This document shows positions 46,106 through 57,082 of a stretch of 64,000 nt of DNA, one piece after another. A program made the translations under genes and the position numbers. The DNA lies in NCBI GenBank assembly GCA_963740395.1, contig CAVUEP010000031.1:1-64000 (forward strand), read 5' to 3'. How positions within the stretch are numbered: position 1 is the first letter of the stretch; every line of letters begins with the position of its first letter. The notes under the pieces are model-generated. The model saw nothing but the letters and a program-made list of their open reading frames with translations, was not told the origin of the DNA and ran no database searches. This DNA is from CADEEN01 sp963740395. GTDB lineage: Bacteria > Pseudomonadota > Gammaproteobacteria > Burkholderiales > Burkholderiaceae_C.

Positions 46106-47170
46106 GGTTCGATCGACGGCCCGCAACTGCTCAGGCAACTGCGCGGCTGGGCCGATGGGTTGGGATTCTCCCAGATCGGGGTCGCGAGTGTCGATTTGTC
46201 GAGCGCGGAGCCCGGCCTGGCGGCTTGGCTGGACGCCGGGCACCATGGTTCGATGGCCTATATGTCGCGCCACGGCATGAAGCGCGCGCGGCCTGGCCAA
46301 TTGCGGCCCGGCACGCTGTCGGTGGTCACGGCGCGCATGGACTACCTGCCAAGGACGAGCACGGAGGACTGGCAGGCCATCGAGTGGCAGCGCATCGGAA
46401 GCGCGCAGTCCGCCACGGTGTCGCTGTATGCCAGGGGGCGCGACTATCACAAGGTACTGCGTGCCCGGCTGCAACAGCTGGCCGAGCGCCTCGAGGCGGA
46501 AGTCGGGCCGTTCGGCCATCGCGTGTTCACCGACTCTGCCCCGGTGCTCGAGGTCGAGTTGGCGGCGCGCAGTGGCATCGGCTGGCGCGGCAAGCACACG
46601 CTGGCGCTGTCGCGCGACGGCGGGTCGATGTTCTTCCTCGGCGAGATCTTCGTCGACCTGGCCTTGCCGCCGACGCCCGCCGCCGATGCGCATTGCGGCA
46701 GCTGCAAGGCTTGCATCGATGTCTGCCCGACGCAGGCCATCATCGCGCCCTACCGCCTCGACGCCCGGCGTTGCATCTCCTACCTGACGATCGAACACGA
46801 GGGACCGATCCCGGTCGAGTTGCGGGCGGCGATGGGCAACCGCATCTACGGTTGCGACGACTGCCAGCTGGTGTGTCCGTGGAACAAGTACGCGCAGCGC
46901 GCGGTGCTTGCCGATTTCGACTCGCGCGAGGCATTCACCGGGCCGACGCTGCTGGGTCTGTGGGCCTGGAGCGAGGCCGAATTCCTGCAGCGTACCGAAG
47001 GCAGCGCGATCCGGCGGGCCGGCTACGAGCGCTGGCAGCGCAACCTCGCGGTGGCGCTGGGCAACGCATTGCATGCGCGCGACGACGCCGAGATGCGCCG
47101 CGCACTGCAGTCGCGGCGCGAGCAGGCGACGCCGCTGGTGCAGGAACATATCGACTGGGCCCTGGCTTAG
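46088..47170 (+). CDS. queG: Epoxyqueuosine reductase QueG
   Basis: QueG is the cobalamin-dependent iron-sulfur enzyme reducing epoxyqueuosine to queuosine in tRNA. It is 360 residues. GWADGLGFSQIGVAS starts the N-terminal domain, and the substrate motif VFTDSAPVLEVELA and GWRGKHTL follow. Two [4Fe-4S] clusters are bound by CGSCKACIDVCP and CDDCQLVCPWN. A HEAT-like C-terminus (RNLAVALGNALH) binds the tRNA loop. Divergent and overlapping with tsaE. Confidence 0.96.
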   Translation: MRQRDHGSIDGPQLLRQLRGWADGLGFSQIGVASVDLSSAEPGLAAWLDAGHHGSMAYMSRHGMKRARPGQLRPGTLSVVTARMDYLPRTSTEDWQAIEWQRIGSAQSATVSLYARGRDYHKVLRARLQQLAERLEAEVGPFGHRVFTDSAPVLEVELAARSGIGWRGKHTLALSRDGGSMFFLGEIFVDLALPPTPAADAHCGSCKACIDVCPTQAIIAPYRLDARRCISYLTIEHEGPIPVELRAAMGNRIYGCDDCQLVCPWNKYAQRAVLADFDSREAFTGPTLLGLWAWSEAEFLQRTEGSAIRRAGYERWQRNLAVALGNALHARDDAEMRRALQSRREQATPLVQEHIDWALA

Positions 47171-47295
47171 GCTGACTGCCCCAAGCTCGCTACGCTCGCG
47201 TCCTTGCAGGCCGCGCCGTCCCAGTGGGCCGGCCCTTCGCCAGGCACAAACAGTCCGCTGGACTGTGTTGTGTCCGGGCTCAGCCCCGTGGGGAG

Positions 47296-47332
47296 CTCAG
47301 GCCGCTTGGGAGCGGCCCGGCGCAGGCCTGAG
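47296..47332 (-). terminator. Nested hairpin just past the AEC transporter stop
   Basis: GGCCGCT (47300-47306), TGGG, AGCGGCC (47311-47317) make a 7-bp stem with a tetraloop. An outer CTCAGGCC/GGCCTGAG pair (47296-47303 and 47325-47332) touches the transporter stop codon. There is no U-run, so it may be a repeat-derived 3' stabiliser or a weak terminator. The rest of 47171-47295 shows nothing else. Confidence 0.45.
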
Positions 47333-48235
47333 TTACTGCAGCGCCGCGTGCAATGCCAGCGCCAGCGGCACGCTGAGCATGCCCAGAATTGTCGATACCG
47401 TGACCAAGCCGGCGACGTACTCGCCGCGCCCACCCATCCGGGACGCCAGCACATAGGCGCTGGCGGCGGTGGGCAGCGCCGCGAAGGCGACGGCCACTGC
47501 CTGCTGGGTCACGTCCAGCGCCGCCCAGCGCACCAGCACCAGGGCCAGCAGCGGCAGCGCGGCATGGCGAATCGCCAACAGCGCAACGGCGAGCCCGGGC
47601 GACTCGCGCAAGGCGCCCAGGCGCAGTCCGGCGCCGACGGCCATCAGGCCGATCGGCAGCGCGGCGGAGCCCAGACGCTGCAGCGTGATCGACGCGATCT
47701 CGGGCAATTGCAGGCCGATCAGGTTCGCCACCAACCCGGCCGTCGTGCCGATGATCAGTGGATTGCGCAGCAACTCGCGCCCGTAATGCTGGCCGCCGGC
47801 GCGGGCCAGCGGCCACACGGCCGCGACATTGCACAGCGGCACCACGACCACGATCAACACCGCGATCGCGGCCACCCCCGCCGTGCCGCCCAGTCGTTCG
47901 GCCAGCGCCAGCGCGATGTACGAGTTGAAACGAAATGCCACCTGCGCGCCCGAGGCATGGGCTCGCGCGTCGACGCCTGGCCAGCGGCCCAAGGCGAAGG
48001 CCAAGCCGATGCCGCATGCGGTGAGCGTCACGCCGACCAGTCCCAGGCTGGCGAGCGCGTCGAGGCGGATCGGCTGGCGCACGATGGCAACGAACAGCAG
48101 CACGGGAAACAGCAGGTAGTAGACGAGGCGCTCGGCGTGATCCCACAGCGGGCGGTCGAACGCGGTCCAGCGGCAGAGGGCGAATCCGAGCGCAATCAGC
48201 AGGAAGTCGGGCAGCAGTAACCAGGCGGTGCTCAC
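47333..48235 (-). CDS. AEC-family (auxin efflux carrier-like) transporter
   Basis: This is a 300-residue inner-membrane protein with about ten hydrophobic segments and the AEC inverted-repeat pattern (LLPDFLLIALGFAL at the start, GTTAGLVANLIGLQLP at the crossover, and SAYVLASRMGG near the end). Bacterial AEC proteins export malonate, malate or other small carboxylates, but the substrate is unknown here. GTG 48235 is the start. It is convergent to queG and divergent from the CHI-fold protein gene. Confidence 0.88.
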   Translation of the reverse strand: MSTAWLLLPDFLLIALGFALCRWTAFDRPLWDHAERLVYYLLFPVLLFVAIVRQPIRLDALASLGLVGVTLTACGIGLAFALGRWPGVDARAHASGAQVAFRFNSYIALALAERLGGTAGVAAIAVLIVVVVPLCNVAAVWPLARAGGQHYGRELLRNPLIIGTTAGLVANLIGLQLPEIASITLQRLGSAALPIGLMAVGAGLRLGALRESPGLAVALLAIRHAALPLLALVLVRWAALDVTQQAVAVAFAALPTAASAYVLASRMGGRGEYVAGLVTVSTILGMLSVPLALALHAALQ

Positions 48236-48343
48236 AGGCCTCAGTGTGCCTGGGCCGGCGATGCGAAAATCCGACAGTACCCGCGGGTCGTCGAAAGCAG
48301 CGGCCCGCGCGTTGTGCCTGGGTCCGTCACACTTGTGCCCACG

Positions 48344-48955
48344 ATGCCTGCTCGCTTCCGCCCTACGCGCCGTGATGTCTTGTTGGCCACCGCTTCCCTG
48401 TGCGTGGTCGGTCATGGCGCGTGGGCGGCGGCGCCGATCAAGGTCGAGGGCATGACGTTCGCGGGCCAGGCCACGGTCGCGGGCCAGACCCTGGAGCTCA
48501 ATGGTGTCGGCTTGCGTGCGGTGGCCTGGCTCAAAGGTTATGCGGCGGGCCTGTACCTCAGCCAGCGCGCGCGCACGCCGCAACAGGTGGTTGCGGCTCC
48601 TGGGGCCAAGCGCCTGCAGCTGCGCATGCTGCTCGATGTCGATACCGAAGAATTCATCAGGGCCTTCGACAAGGGCATCGCGCGCAACTCTTCCGCGGCC
48701 GAGTTGCCGGCGCTGGCCCCGCGCATGGCGCGTTTCGACGCGCTGCTACGTGCCATCGGCAAGGTCAGAAAGCGTGACGTGATTGACCTGGACTGGTTGC
48801 CGGGGCTGGGGTTGCAATTGACGCTCAACGGGCGCCTGCGCGGTGAGCCGATCGCCGGCGACGACTTGTACACGGCGCTCCTGCGCATCTTCGTCGGCGA
48901 CAGGCCCGTGGATGCCGAGATGAAGATCGGCCTGCTCGGCGGGCCGGTCGGGTGA
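48344..48955 (+). CDS. Exported chalcone isomerase-like protein
   Basis: This 203-residue protein has a Tat-like signal (RPTRRDVLLATASLCVV, cleavage near AWAAA) and a chalcone isomerase-fold domain (VEGMTFAGQATVAGQTLELNGVG as blocks VEGMTFAGQA and LELNGVGLRAV; KGYAAGLYLSQRA; then DDLYTALLRIFVGDRPV). Bacterial members bind fatty-acid-like ligands or have unknown roles, and the catalytic residues of plant enzymes are not conserved. ATG 48344 is preferred to an upstream GTG. Confidence 0.85.
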   Translation: MPARFRPTRRDVLLATASLCVVGHGAWAAAPIKVEGMTFAGQATVAGQTLELNGVGLRAVAWLKGYAAGLYLSQRARTPQQVVAAPGAKRLQLRMLLDVDTEEFIRAFDKGIARNSSAAELPALAPRMARFDALLRAIGKVRKRDVIDLDWLPGLGLQLTLNGRLRGEPIAGDDLYTALLRIFVGDRPVDAEMKIGLLGGPVG

Positions 48956-48978
48956 GCCGCTCCGTTCCCCTATTGCGG

Positions 48979-48995
48979 CCAGCGGGGCCCGCTGG
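48979..48995. repeat. Short hairpin between the CHI-like gene and xerD
   Basis: CCAGCGG and CCGCTGG form a 7-bp stem with a GGC loop in the 75 bases before xerD. A second small inverted pair (GGAGC/GCTCC) follows. It is a GC-rich intergenic hairpin like those in the urt operon. Confidence 0.45.
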
Positions 48996-49030
48996 CGGCC
49001 TGCGGAGCGGGCTCCGCGGCGCTTGCTGAG

Positions 49031-49917
49031 ATGAGTGCCGCGGTCGAGCGGTTCCTGGAAGCCCTATGGATCGAGGACGGGCTGGCCGCCAATACCCTGG
49101 CGGCGTACCGGCGCGATCTGGCCGCCTATGCGACCTGGCTCGAGCGCGAACAGGGTCTGGCGCTCGAAGCCACGCGCGAGAGCGACCTGCTGGCCTACAC
49201 CGCGTACCGCCATGCCGGCTCGCGCGCCACCAGTGCGAACCGGCGGCTCACCGTGTTCAAGCGATTCTTTCGCTGGGCGCTGCGCGAGCGCGTCGTGCAC
49301 GCTGACCCGAGCCTGCGCCTGCGCAACGCCAGGCAGGCGCTGCGCGTGCCCAAGACGCCTGTCCGAGGCCCAGGTCGAGGCATTGCTGGCTGCGCCCGAC
49401 GTGGCCGTGCCGCTGGGGCTGCGCGATCGCGCGATGCTCGAGTTGATGTACGCCAGCGGCCTGCGCGTCAGCGAACTGGTGGGTCTCAAGACCGTGCAGC
49501 TGGGACTGGCCGAAGGCGCGCTGCGCGTGACCGGCAAGGGGGCCAAGGAGCGCGTCTTGCCGTTCGGCGAAGAGGCGCATGGCTGGCTCACGCGCTACCT
49601 GGCCGAGGCGCGCGCCGCCGATCCTCGACGGCCAGGCCAGCGACGCGCTGTTCGTCACCGCGCGCGGCGCGGGCATGACGCGGCAGATGTTCTGGAAGCT
49701 GGTCAAGCGCCATGCGCTGGCGGCGGGCATCGACGCGCCGCTGTCGCCGCACACCTTGCGCCACGCCTTTGCCACGCACCTGCTCAATCATGGTGCCGAC
49801 CTGCGCGCGGTGCAGATGCTGCTCGGCCACGCCGACATCTCGACGACGACGATCTATACGCATGTGGCGCGCGAGCGCCTGCGCGCGCTGCACGCGCAGC
49901 ACCACCCGCGCGGCTGA
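49031..49917 (+). CDS. xerD: Site-specific tyrosine recombinase XerD, two extra bases
   Basis: XerD with XerC resolves chromosome dimers at dif. The N-terminal SAM-like domain (VERFLEALWIEDGLAANTLAAYRRDL in part, block GLAANTLAAYRRDL) is followed by the catalytic domain. That has ASGLRVSELVGL (Arg), HTLRHAFATHLL (His-x-x-Arg) and LGHADISTTTIYTHV (His and nucleophilic Tyr). Frame breaks at about 49359 and 49619 are each cured by removing one base, giving KTLSEAQVEALL and ARAAILDGQASDALF. About 294 residues corrected. Confidence 0.92.
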
Positions 49918-49924
49918 GCGGCAG

Positions 49925-49952
49925 AAAAAAGGCCGGTCTTGCGACCGGCCTT
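49925..49952 (-). terminator. Rho-independent terminator of the porin gene
   Basis: AAGGCCGGTC and GACCGGCCTT form a 10-bp stem with a TTGC loop. On the minus strand it is followed by TTTTTT. It lies 35 bases past the porin stop and eight bases past the xerD stop, so it may serve xerD partly as well. Confidence 0.9.
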
Positions 49953-49986
49953 CGAGGTCTGTGCAGCGGCCTGGCGGCCGCGGCGA

Positions 49987-50916
49987 TCAGAAGTTGTGAC
50001 GAACGCCGACAGCGTAGGAGCTGAAGTCGCCGTAGAGCGTGCCGTTGTCGGCAACCTTGGTCCAGAAGCCGTAGACCTTGGTGCGCTTGCTCAGGTTCTG
50101 GTTGATGCCCAGCGTGTACTGCTTGGCAGACTGGTCGCCCGCGGTGCCGTTGTAGTCGCCGGCGCGGCCGACGTTGCCGTGGAACTCGGTGTTGCCCATG
50201 GCGTACATGGCCGACAGGCGCAGCGTGTTGCGGGTACCGGCGGCATAGCCGTTCTTGTCGCGCTGGACGTAGCCGCCGAAGGTGAAGGCGCCCATTTCAT
50301 ACAGGCCGCGCAGGGCGTACTGGTTCGTGGCGCCGTTCTTCTCGTAGCCGGCACCCAGGTGCAGCGGACCGGCCTGGTAGTTGGCCGCGAGGTCGTACGT
50401 ACGGTCGGGGTTCGTGCCGGCTTCGGTCACGGAGCCTTCGATCGTCACGCCGCCGAGCGACGGCGTGCGGTAGGCGACCTTGCCGGTGTTGCGGCCGACG
50501 TAGGCGTAGAACGCGTCCGACGAGGTGCCGGTCTCGTGGTTGTGCATGCCGATGTAGTCGGACGTGGCGTAGTAGGCCTCGCTGGTGAAGTTGCCCAGGC
50601 GAACCATGCCCCAGCTGTTCGACCCGAGATTGACTTCGCTCTGGCGGGCCCAGAACGCGGGTTGCGATTGCGCACCGGTCGCGGGGTTGAAGCCGTGCTC
50701 GATCTGGAACCCGGCCTTCAGGCCGCCGCCGAGGTCTTCGCTGCCCTTGAGGCCGAAGCGCGACGAGTTGTTCTGCATCACCGTGTTGGTGGCCAGGCCG
50801 AGCTTCTGGCGCTCGATCGACACATTCAGGCGGCCGTAGACCGTGACCGAGCTTTGGGCGAATGCGCCTGCGCCAATGCCGGCCAGGGCGGCCGCAATGA
50901 TCAGTGAGCGTTGCAT
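49987..50916 (-). CDS. Outer-membrane porin, Burkholderiales Omp type
   Basis: This is a 309-residue trimeric porin. The signal peptide MQRSLIIAAALAGIGAGAFA is followed by QSSVTVYGRLNVSIE and SSRFGLKGSEDLGGGLKAGFQIEHG in the typical order (blocks SVTVYGRLN and RFGLKGSEDLGGG). Alternating beta strands follow and the protein ends with the membrane-insertion Phe in GVRHNF. AAGGAT precedes ATG 50916. It allows diffusion of small solutes; specificity cannot be told. An upstream in-frame start at 50964 lacks a signal and is rejected. Confidence 0.95.
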   Translation of the reverse strand: MQRSLIIAAALAGIGAGAFAQSSVTVYGRLNVSIERQKLGLATNTVMQNNSSRFGLKGSEDLGGGLKAGFQIEHGFNPATGAQSQPAFWARQSEVNLGSNSWGMVRLGNFTSEAYYATSDYIGMHNHETGTSSDAFYAYVGRNTGKVAYRTPSLGGVTIEGSVTEAGTNPDRTYDLAANYQAGPLHLGAGYEKNGATNQYALRGLYEMGAFTFGGYVQRDKNGYAAGTRNTLRLSAMYAMGNTEFHGNVGRAGDYNGTAGDQSAKQYTLGINQNLSKRTKVYGFWTKVADNGTLYGDFSSYAVGVRHNF

Positions 50917-51085
50917 GATGGAAATCCTTGTAGGTAGAAACGTGAAGCCCACAATTCTAGCCATGTCTAGATGGAAACCCTAGGTCTCCCCCTTGTTTGT
51001 CGCGCTGCGTGCAGCACCGGCGCAACACCGACCTTGCCGTCCAGTGCGTCGGCGTCAGGCTTGCACTGACTGACAATCGGCGCCG

Positions 51086-51685
51086 ATGGATCACACCTTC
51101 CTCTCCGCGCTGGTCCTGCTGCTGCTGGTGCTCGACCCCTTCGGCAGCCTTCCGATCTTCATTTCCATCATGCGCAATGTGGCGCCCGAGCGGCGCACGC
51201 GGGTCGCGCTGCGCGAGTCGGCGCTGGCGTTCGCGGTGCTGCTGGCCTTCATGGCGTCGGGCCAGGCTTTCCTGTCGCTGATGAGGCTCTCGGAGCGCTC
51301 GCTCGAGGTCGCGGGCGGCGTGATCCTGCTGATCATCGCGATGCGCATGATCTTTGCCTCGGGCGCCGAGGTTTACGCAGGCGACGGCAACTCGCGTGAA
51401 CCCCTGATCTTTCCGCTGGCCGTGCCGCTGCTGGCGGGCCCCTCCGCGATGGCCACCGTGCTGCTGCTCGCGTCGCGCCAGCCCGAGCGCCTGTTCGACT
51501 GGATCGCGGCGTTGACGGTCGCGATGGCCGTCAGCGCCTTGGTGCTGCTCGGCGCCGACCGCATCCGCCAGTGGATCGGCTCATCGATGGTCAGCGCCAT
51601 CGAGAAGCTGATGGGCCTGGTGCTGACCGCAATCGCGGTCGAGATGATCCTGGCCGGCCTGAAGCGCTACTTCTTCGAGGCGTAG
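51086..51685 (+). CDS. MarC-family inner-membrane protein
   Basis: This 199-residue protein with six hydrophobic segments has MarC blocks LVLDPFGSLPIFIS, GGVILLIIAMRMIF and FPLAVPLLAGPSAMATVLLL. Despite the name, the family has no proven role in multiple antibiotic resistance; transport function is unproven. Its last 19 bases overlap the 3' end of the convergent flavoprotein gene. Confidence 0.92.
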   Translation: MDHTFLSALVLLLLVLDPFGSLPIFISIMRNVAPERRTRVALRESALAFAVLLAFMASGQAFLSLMRLSERSLEVAGGVILLIIAMRMIFASGAEVYAGDGNSREPLIFPLAVPLLAGPSAMATVLLLASRQPERLFDWIAALTVAMAVSALVLLGADRIRQWIGSSMVSAIEKLMGLVLTAIAVEMILAGLKRYFFEA

Positions 51686-52770
51686 CCCGGGCGATAGCGC
51701 GCGATGAACGCACGGTCGATGCGGTCCTTCCACCAGCCCATCAGCCGGCCCTGCGCGGACAGGCCGCCCCAACTGGCGATGGCGCCGCCGTCACCGGTGG
51801 CCAGCAGGCTGAGCGCACGGCGCTGAGGATCGTCGACTACCGGGCTCGCGCCGGCCATGAAGCGGCGCAGGTTGACCGCCAGCACCGGACCGGCGCGAAC
51901 GGCGTCGACGCCGCCGCTCGGGCGCGTGGCGTCGTCGCGCACCATCACGTCACCCGCAGCAAAGACGTTGGCGTGGCTCGGACTCTGCAGCGTCGCGCTG
52001 ACGCGCACGAAGCCGCGGTCGGTCAGCGCCAGGCCCGAATCGGCCAGCCATGCCGGCGCATCGGTGCCGGTGGCCATGATGGGCACGTCGCAGACCACGC
52101 GCATGGATCCCACCACCACATGCTCGGCCTCGATGACGTCGCAACGGCCCGGCAGCAACTGCACCTGGCCACGCTTGAGCGCGGCCAATGCACGCTCGCG
52201 CACACCGTCGTCGAAGGTCGGGAGCAGCTCGCCTTCGAAGACCAATGCCACCGAGTGGCTTGCACCCAGCGCGCTGGATATGGCCAGTGCAATCTCGACG
52301 CCCGCGGCGCCGCCGCCGATCACGACCACGTGCAGCGCTTCTTGCGCGGCCAGCGCGCGCGTGCGCTGCCACAGCTGCACGAAAGCGTGGATGGGGCGCA
52401 GGAACAGCGCGTTCTCGCGTGCGCCGGGGATCAGGTCGCGGCTCTGCGAGGGCCCTGTATTCAGGCTCAGCACGTCGTACTCGACGACACGGCCATCGGC
52501 CAGGGTCACCGCTTTCGCCGCGGCGTTGAGTGCCACGGCCGGCTCGCGCAGAAACTGCACGCCGGCAGCCGCGGCCAGCGGTGCCACCGGGATGCTGCAG
52601 TCGTCCGCGCCGAAGCGCCCGCTGATCAAGCCCGGGACCATGCCGGAGTACATCAGGCGTTCGCCCGGCGACAGCAGCAGCACCTCGGCGCCGGGCATGC
52701 GCTCGCGCGCGAGCGCGGCCAGCACGGCCAACTGCGCGTGGCCGGCGCCCAGCAGCAACAGGCGCTTCAT
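51667..52770 (-). CDS. FAD/NAD(P)-binding oxidoreductase, NDH-2-like
   Basis: This is a 367-residue two-dinucleotide-binding flavoprotein. The FAD motif LLLGAGHAQLAVL, NAD motif VVIGGGAAGVEIAL and FAD motif ANVFAAGDVM are clear; a redox disulfide is absent. The GHAQ variant at the FAD site is typical of the NADH-dehydrogenase-like domain that in other bacteria is fused to selenophosphate synthase. It stands alone here. It lies 18 bases downstream of the DUF3047 gene on the same strand and probably belongs to the same unit. Confidence 0.88.
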   Translation of the reverse strand: MKRLLLLGAGHAQLAVLAALARERMPGAEVLLLSPGERLMYSGMVPGLISGRFGADDCSIPVAPLAAAAGVQFLREPAVALNAAAKAVTLADGRVVEYDVLSLNTGPSQSRDLIPGARENALFLRPIHAFVQLWQRTRALAAQEALHVVVIGGGAAGVEIALAISSALGASHSVALVFEGELLPTFDDGVRERALAALKRGQVQLLPGRCDVIEAEHVVVGSMRVVCDVPIMATGTDAPAWLADSGLALTDRGFVRVSATLQSPSHANVFAAGDVMVRDDATRPSGGVDAVRAGPVLAVNLRRFMAGASPVVDDPQRRALSLLATGDGGAIASWGGLSAQGRLMGWWKDRIDRAFIARYRPGYASKK

Positions 52771-52788
52771 TGAGCGCTCACCGGCGGC

Positions 52789-53541
52789 TCACGGCGCGAC
52801 CAGCCGCAACACGTCGACGTAGGCCAGGCTATTCGAGCGGGTGTTGTCGCTGTCGGCGGCCACGGCGATGGCCGTGAGTGGCGGCACCTGGGTCGCCTCG
52901 TTGCCGAAGGCGCGCAGGAAATCGGCAGCCAGGTCGCGCCGCTCGTTCGTCCATTGCGCGAGCGCGCTGCCCGTGCCCCTGACCACGATGCTGCGCACGC
53001 GCTGCGTGTAAGGGTTGATCACCAAGGTGCCAGGCGCCAGCGTGGCGTCCCAGACATAGCACAGCGTGGCCGTCGGCAGCTTCTCGCTGCTGCGGCTGGC
53101 TGCGAAGCGGAACAGCGTGCGTTCCAGAAAGGGAATCTGCGCCAGCGGCATGTCGAACATGGCGCAGACGCGGATCGCGACGTCGTCACCCTCCTTGCGC
53201 GCGATGTTGCCACCCTGGATCGGCCGCTCGACGCGCCAGCGCCAGCTCAGCGAGGCCGGTTGGCTGCCGGCCGGCATCGGGTGCACCAGGTTGCCGTAGG
53301 AGCGTTCGGCGCGCACCCGCAATGCGCGCTCGCCGTCGAGCTCGACGAGATCAAACTTGGTTGCCGGCAGCTGCTGGTTCGGCAGGCCGGTCCAGCGCCA
53401 CGGCGCGGGCGCCGCAGTCCCCGTGCCGACGAGCGGCGCGAGGTCGCTACCAAGGACCGCAGCGGCAGGTGCCGGCAGCCCGCCGAGCGCCGCCGCAGTC
53501 ATCGCGACCTGCGCCGCCGCCATCCACTTGCGCCCTGTCAA
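52789..53541 (-). CDS. Exported DUF3047 protein
   Basis: This 250-residue protein has a signal peptide (AQVAMTAAALGGLPAPAAA) and the DUF3047 domain: LRVRAERSYGNLVHP, LSWRWRVERPIQGGNIARKEGDD as blocks LSWRWRVE and NIARKEGDD, then CYVWDATLAPGTLV and the end NSLAYVDVLRL. The fold is a beta-sandwich of the carbohydrate-binding type; no enzymatic function is known. It sits 16 bases after the fusion oxidoreductase gene, suggesting a periplasmic part of the same process. Confidence 0.85.
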   Translation of the reverse strand: MTGRKWMAAAQVAMTAAALGGLPAPAAAVLGSDLAPLVGTGTAAPAPWRWTGLPNQQLPATKFDLVELDGERALRVRAERSYGNLVHPMPAGSQPASLSWRWRVERPIQGGNIARKEGDDVAIRVCAMFDMPLAQIPFLERTLFRFAASRSSEKLPTATLCYVWDATLAPGTLVINPYTQRVRSIVVRGTGSALAQWTNERRDLAADFLRAFGNEATQVPPLTAIAVAADSDNTRSNSLAYVDVLRLVAP

Positions 53542-53557
53542 TCGTCAGACTCCTCTG

Positions 53558-55711
<2,154 letters not shown>

Positions 55712-55774
55712 GCGCCTCCTCCGATCTCACCGTCGGTCGCCCGACCGCTGCGGCACCTTACACCGGGCGCGAGT

Positions 55775-56383
55775 TCAGCGTGAAAGGACGCGTGCGCCAC
55801 CGACGATGCGCGAGGCGATCGTGAACGCGCACAGCACCGAGAAGCCATAGGCCCACCAGGCGAAGTGTTCGGGCCACAGGCACATCAGGCCAAAACAGGT
55901 CAGTGTCTCGGTCGCTTCGGTCAGGCCGCCGAGGTAGAAGATGCCTTTTTGCGGATAGTCCGCGCTCGACAGCCCGCGCTTCTCGGCCAGTGCGGCGAAC
56001 GCCAGGAAGCTCGAGCCGGTGCCGATGAAGGCGCTCAGCAGCACCGCGGCGGGCAGCGCATTGGCGGCGGGGTCGGCAATCGCAAAGGCCAGCGGAATGC
56101 TGGCGTAGAAGAGGAAGTCCAGCGTGATGTCGAGGAAGGCGCCGCGGTCGGTGGGTTGCGTCAGCCGGGCGACGGCGCCGTCCAGGCCGTCGGCGATGCG
56201 GCTGATCAGCAGCAGGGCCAGGCCCCATTGGGGGGCGTTGATGCCGATCGCCACGGCCGCGGCGATGCCGATCGCAAAGCCGGTGAACGTGACCGTGTCG
56301 GCGCCAACACCGCGGCGCACGAGGATTCGAGCGCCGGCGTCGAGCGCTGGCTTCAGGAACCGGGTGGCCGCGCGGTCAAGCAT
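55775..56383 (-). CDS. ynjF: CDP-alcohol phosphatidyltransferase, YnjF-like
   Basis: This is a 202-residue membrane enzyme of the CDP-alcohol phosphotransferase family. The catalytic motif is D65-x2-D68-G-x2-A-R73, then G81-x3-D85-x3-D89, complete. Such enzymes swap CMP of a CDP-linked lipid for an alcohol. The product is unknown. In E. coli ynjF also sits next to ynjBCD, so the linkage is conserved across distant proteobacteria. Its start overlaps the ynjD 3' end by eight bases. Confidence 0.85.
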   Translation of the reverse strand: MLDRAATRFLKPALDAGARILVRRGVGADTVTFTGFAIGIAAAVAIGINAPQWGLALLLISRIADGLDGAVARLTQPTDRGAFLDITLDFLFYASIPLAFAIADPAANALPAAVLLSAFIGTGSSFLAFAALAEKRGLSSADYPQKGIFYLGGLTEATETLTCFGLMCLWPEHFAWWAYGFSVLCAFTIASRIVGGARVLSR

Positions 56384-57002
56384 CGTCCAGGCGAATCAGT
56401 TGTGCGCCGGCGGGCACGTCGGCTTCGTCGTGGGTGACGATGAGCGCGGGCACGCGGCGCGCGGCCAGGGTCGCGAACGTGAACTCGCGCATCTGTTCAC
56501 GCAGCGCGATATCGAGCTTGGAGAACGGCTCGTCGAGCAGCAACGCTGCCGGCTGCGCCAGCAGCGCGCGCAACAGCGACACGCGCGAGCGCTGGCCTCC
56601 CGACAGACTTGAAGGCATGCGCGTGCCGAAGCCGCCGAGGCCGGCTTCATCGAGGGCCTGGTCGGCGGCCTGCAGGCGCGCGGCACGTGCGCCGTGCGGC
56701 AACGCAAACAGCAGGTTGTCGCGCACCGACAGGTGCGGGAACAGCAGGTCGTCCTGGAACAAGAGGCCGATGCGCCGCTGCTGGATCGGCACAGCCGCCA
56801 GGTCCTGACCGTTCAGGCGCAACGAACCTTGTGCCTCGAAGGGTGGCTCGAGCGTGCCGGCAATCCAGGCCAGCAGGCTCGACTTGCCCGAACCGCTGGC
56901 GCCCATCACGCCGAGCACGCGGCCGGGCTCCAGGGTGGCGCTGAGATCGCGGATCAGCGTGCGCCCTGCAACGCTGATCGTCACGTGTTCGAGTTCCAGC
57001 AT
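56376..57002 (-). CDS. ynjD: ABC transporter ATP-binding protein, YnjD-like
   Basis: This is a 208-residue ATPase of the Thi/Fbp-like class. Walker A GASGSGKSS, LLFQDDLLFPHLSV, signature LSGGQRSRVSLLRAL and Walker B LLLDEPFSKLD are visible. The short C-terminus without a regulatory domain matches YnjD. ATG 57002 (MLELEHVTI) is chosen; the open frame extends upstream through the repeat element without homology. Confidence 0.9.
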   Translation of the reverse strand: MLELEHVTISVAGRTLIRDLSATLEPGRVLGVMGASGSGKSSLLAWIAGTLEPPFEAQGSLRLNGQDLAAVPIQQRRIGLLFQDDLLFPHLSVRDNLLFALPHGARAARLQAADQALDEAGLGGFGTRMPSSLSGGQRSRVSLLRALLAQPAALLLDEPFSKLDIALREQMREFTFATLAARRVPALIVTHDEADVPAGAQLIRLDDA

Positions 57003-57060
57003 CTCAGTACTGCTCGGCCGTTCCGAAGGTACTGAGCGCCCCCGCGGGGGGCAGCGAACG
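57003..57060. repeat. Composite hairpin element between ynjC and ynjD
   Basis: CTCAGTAC (57003-57010) and GTACTGAG (57029-57036) are inverted copies 18 bases apart. Directly after them GCCCCC and GGGGGC (57038-57052) form another hairpin, followed by GCGAACGAAGTGAGCG. It looks like a dispersed intergenic element and separates two subunits of one transporter, so it may set their relative expression. Confidence 0.5.
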
Positions 57061-57082
57061 AAGTGAGCGTGGGGGTTCCATT

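Noticed and set aside
49031..49917. xerD as the integrase of a mobile element
   Set aside because: Length, order of motifs and neighbours fit chromosomal XerD, and no attachment repeats or cargo genes surround it.
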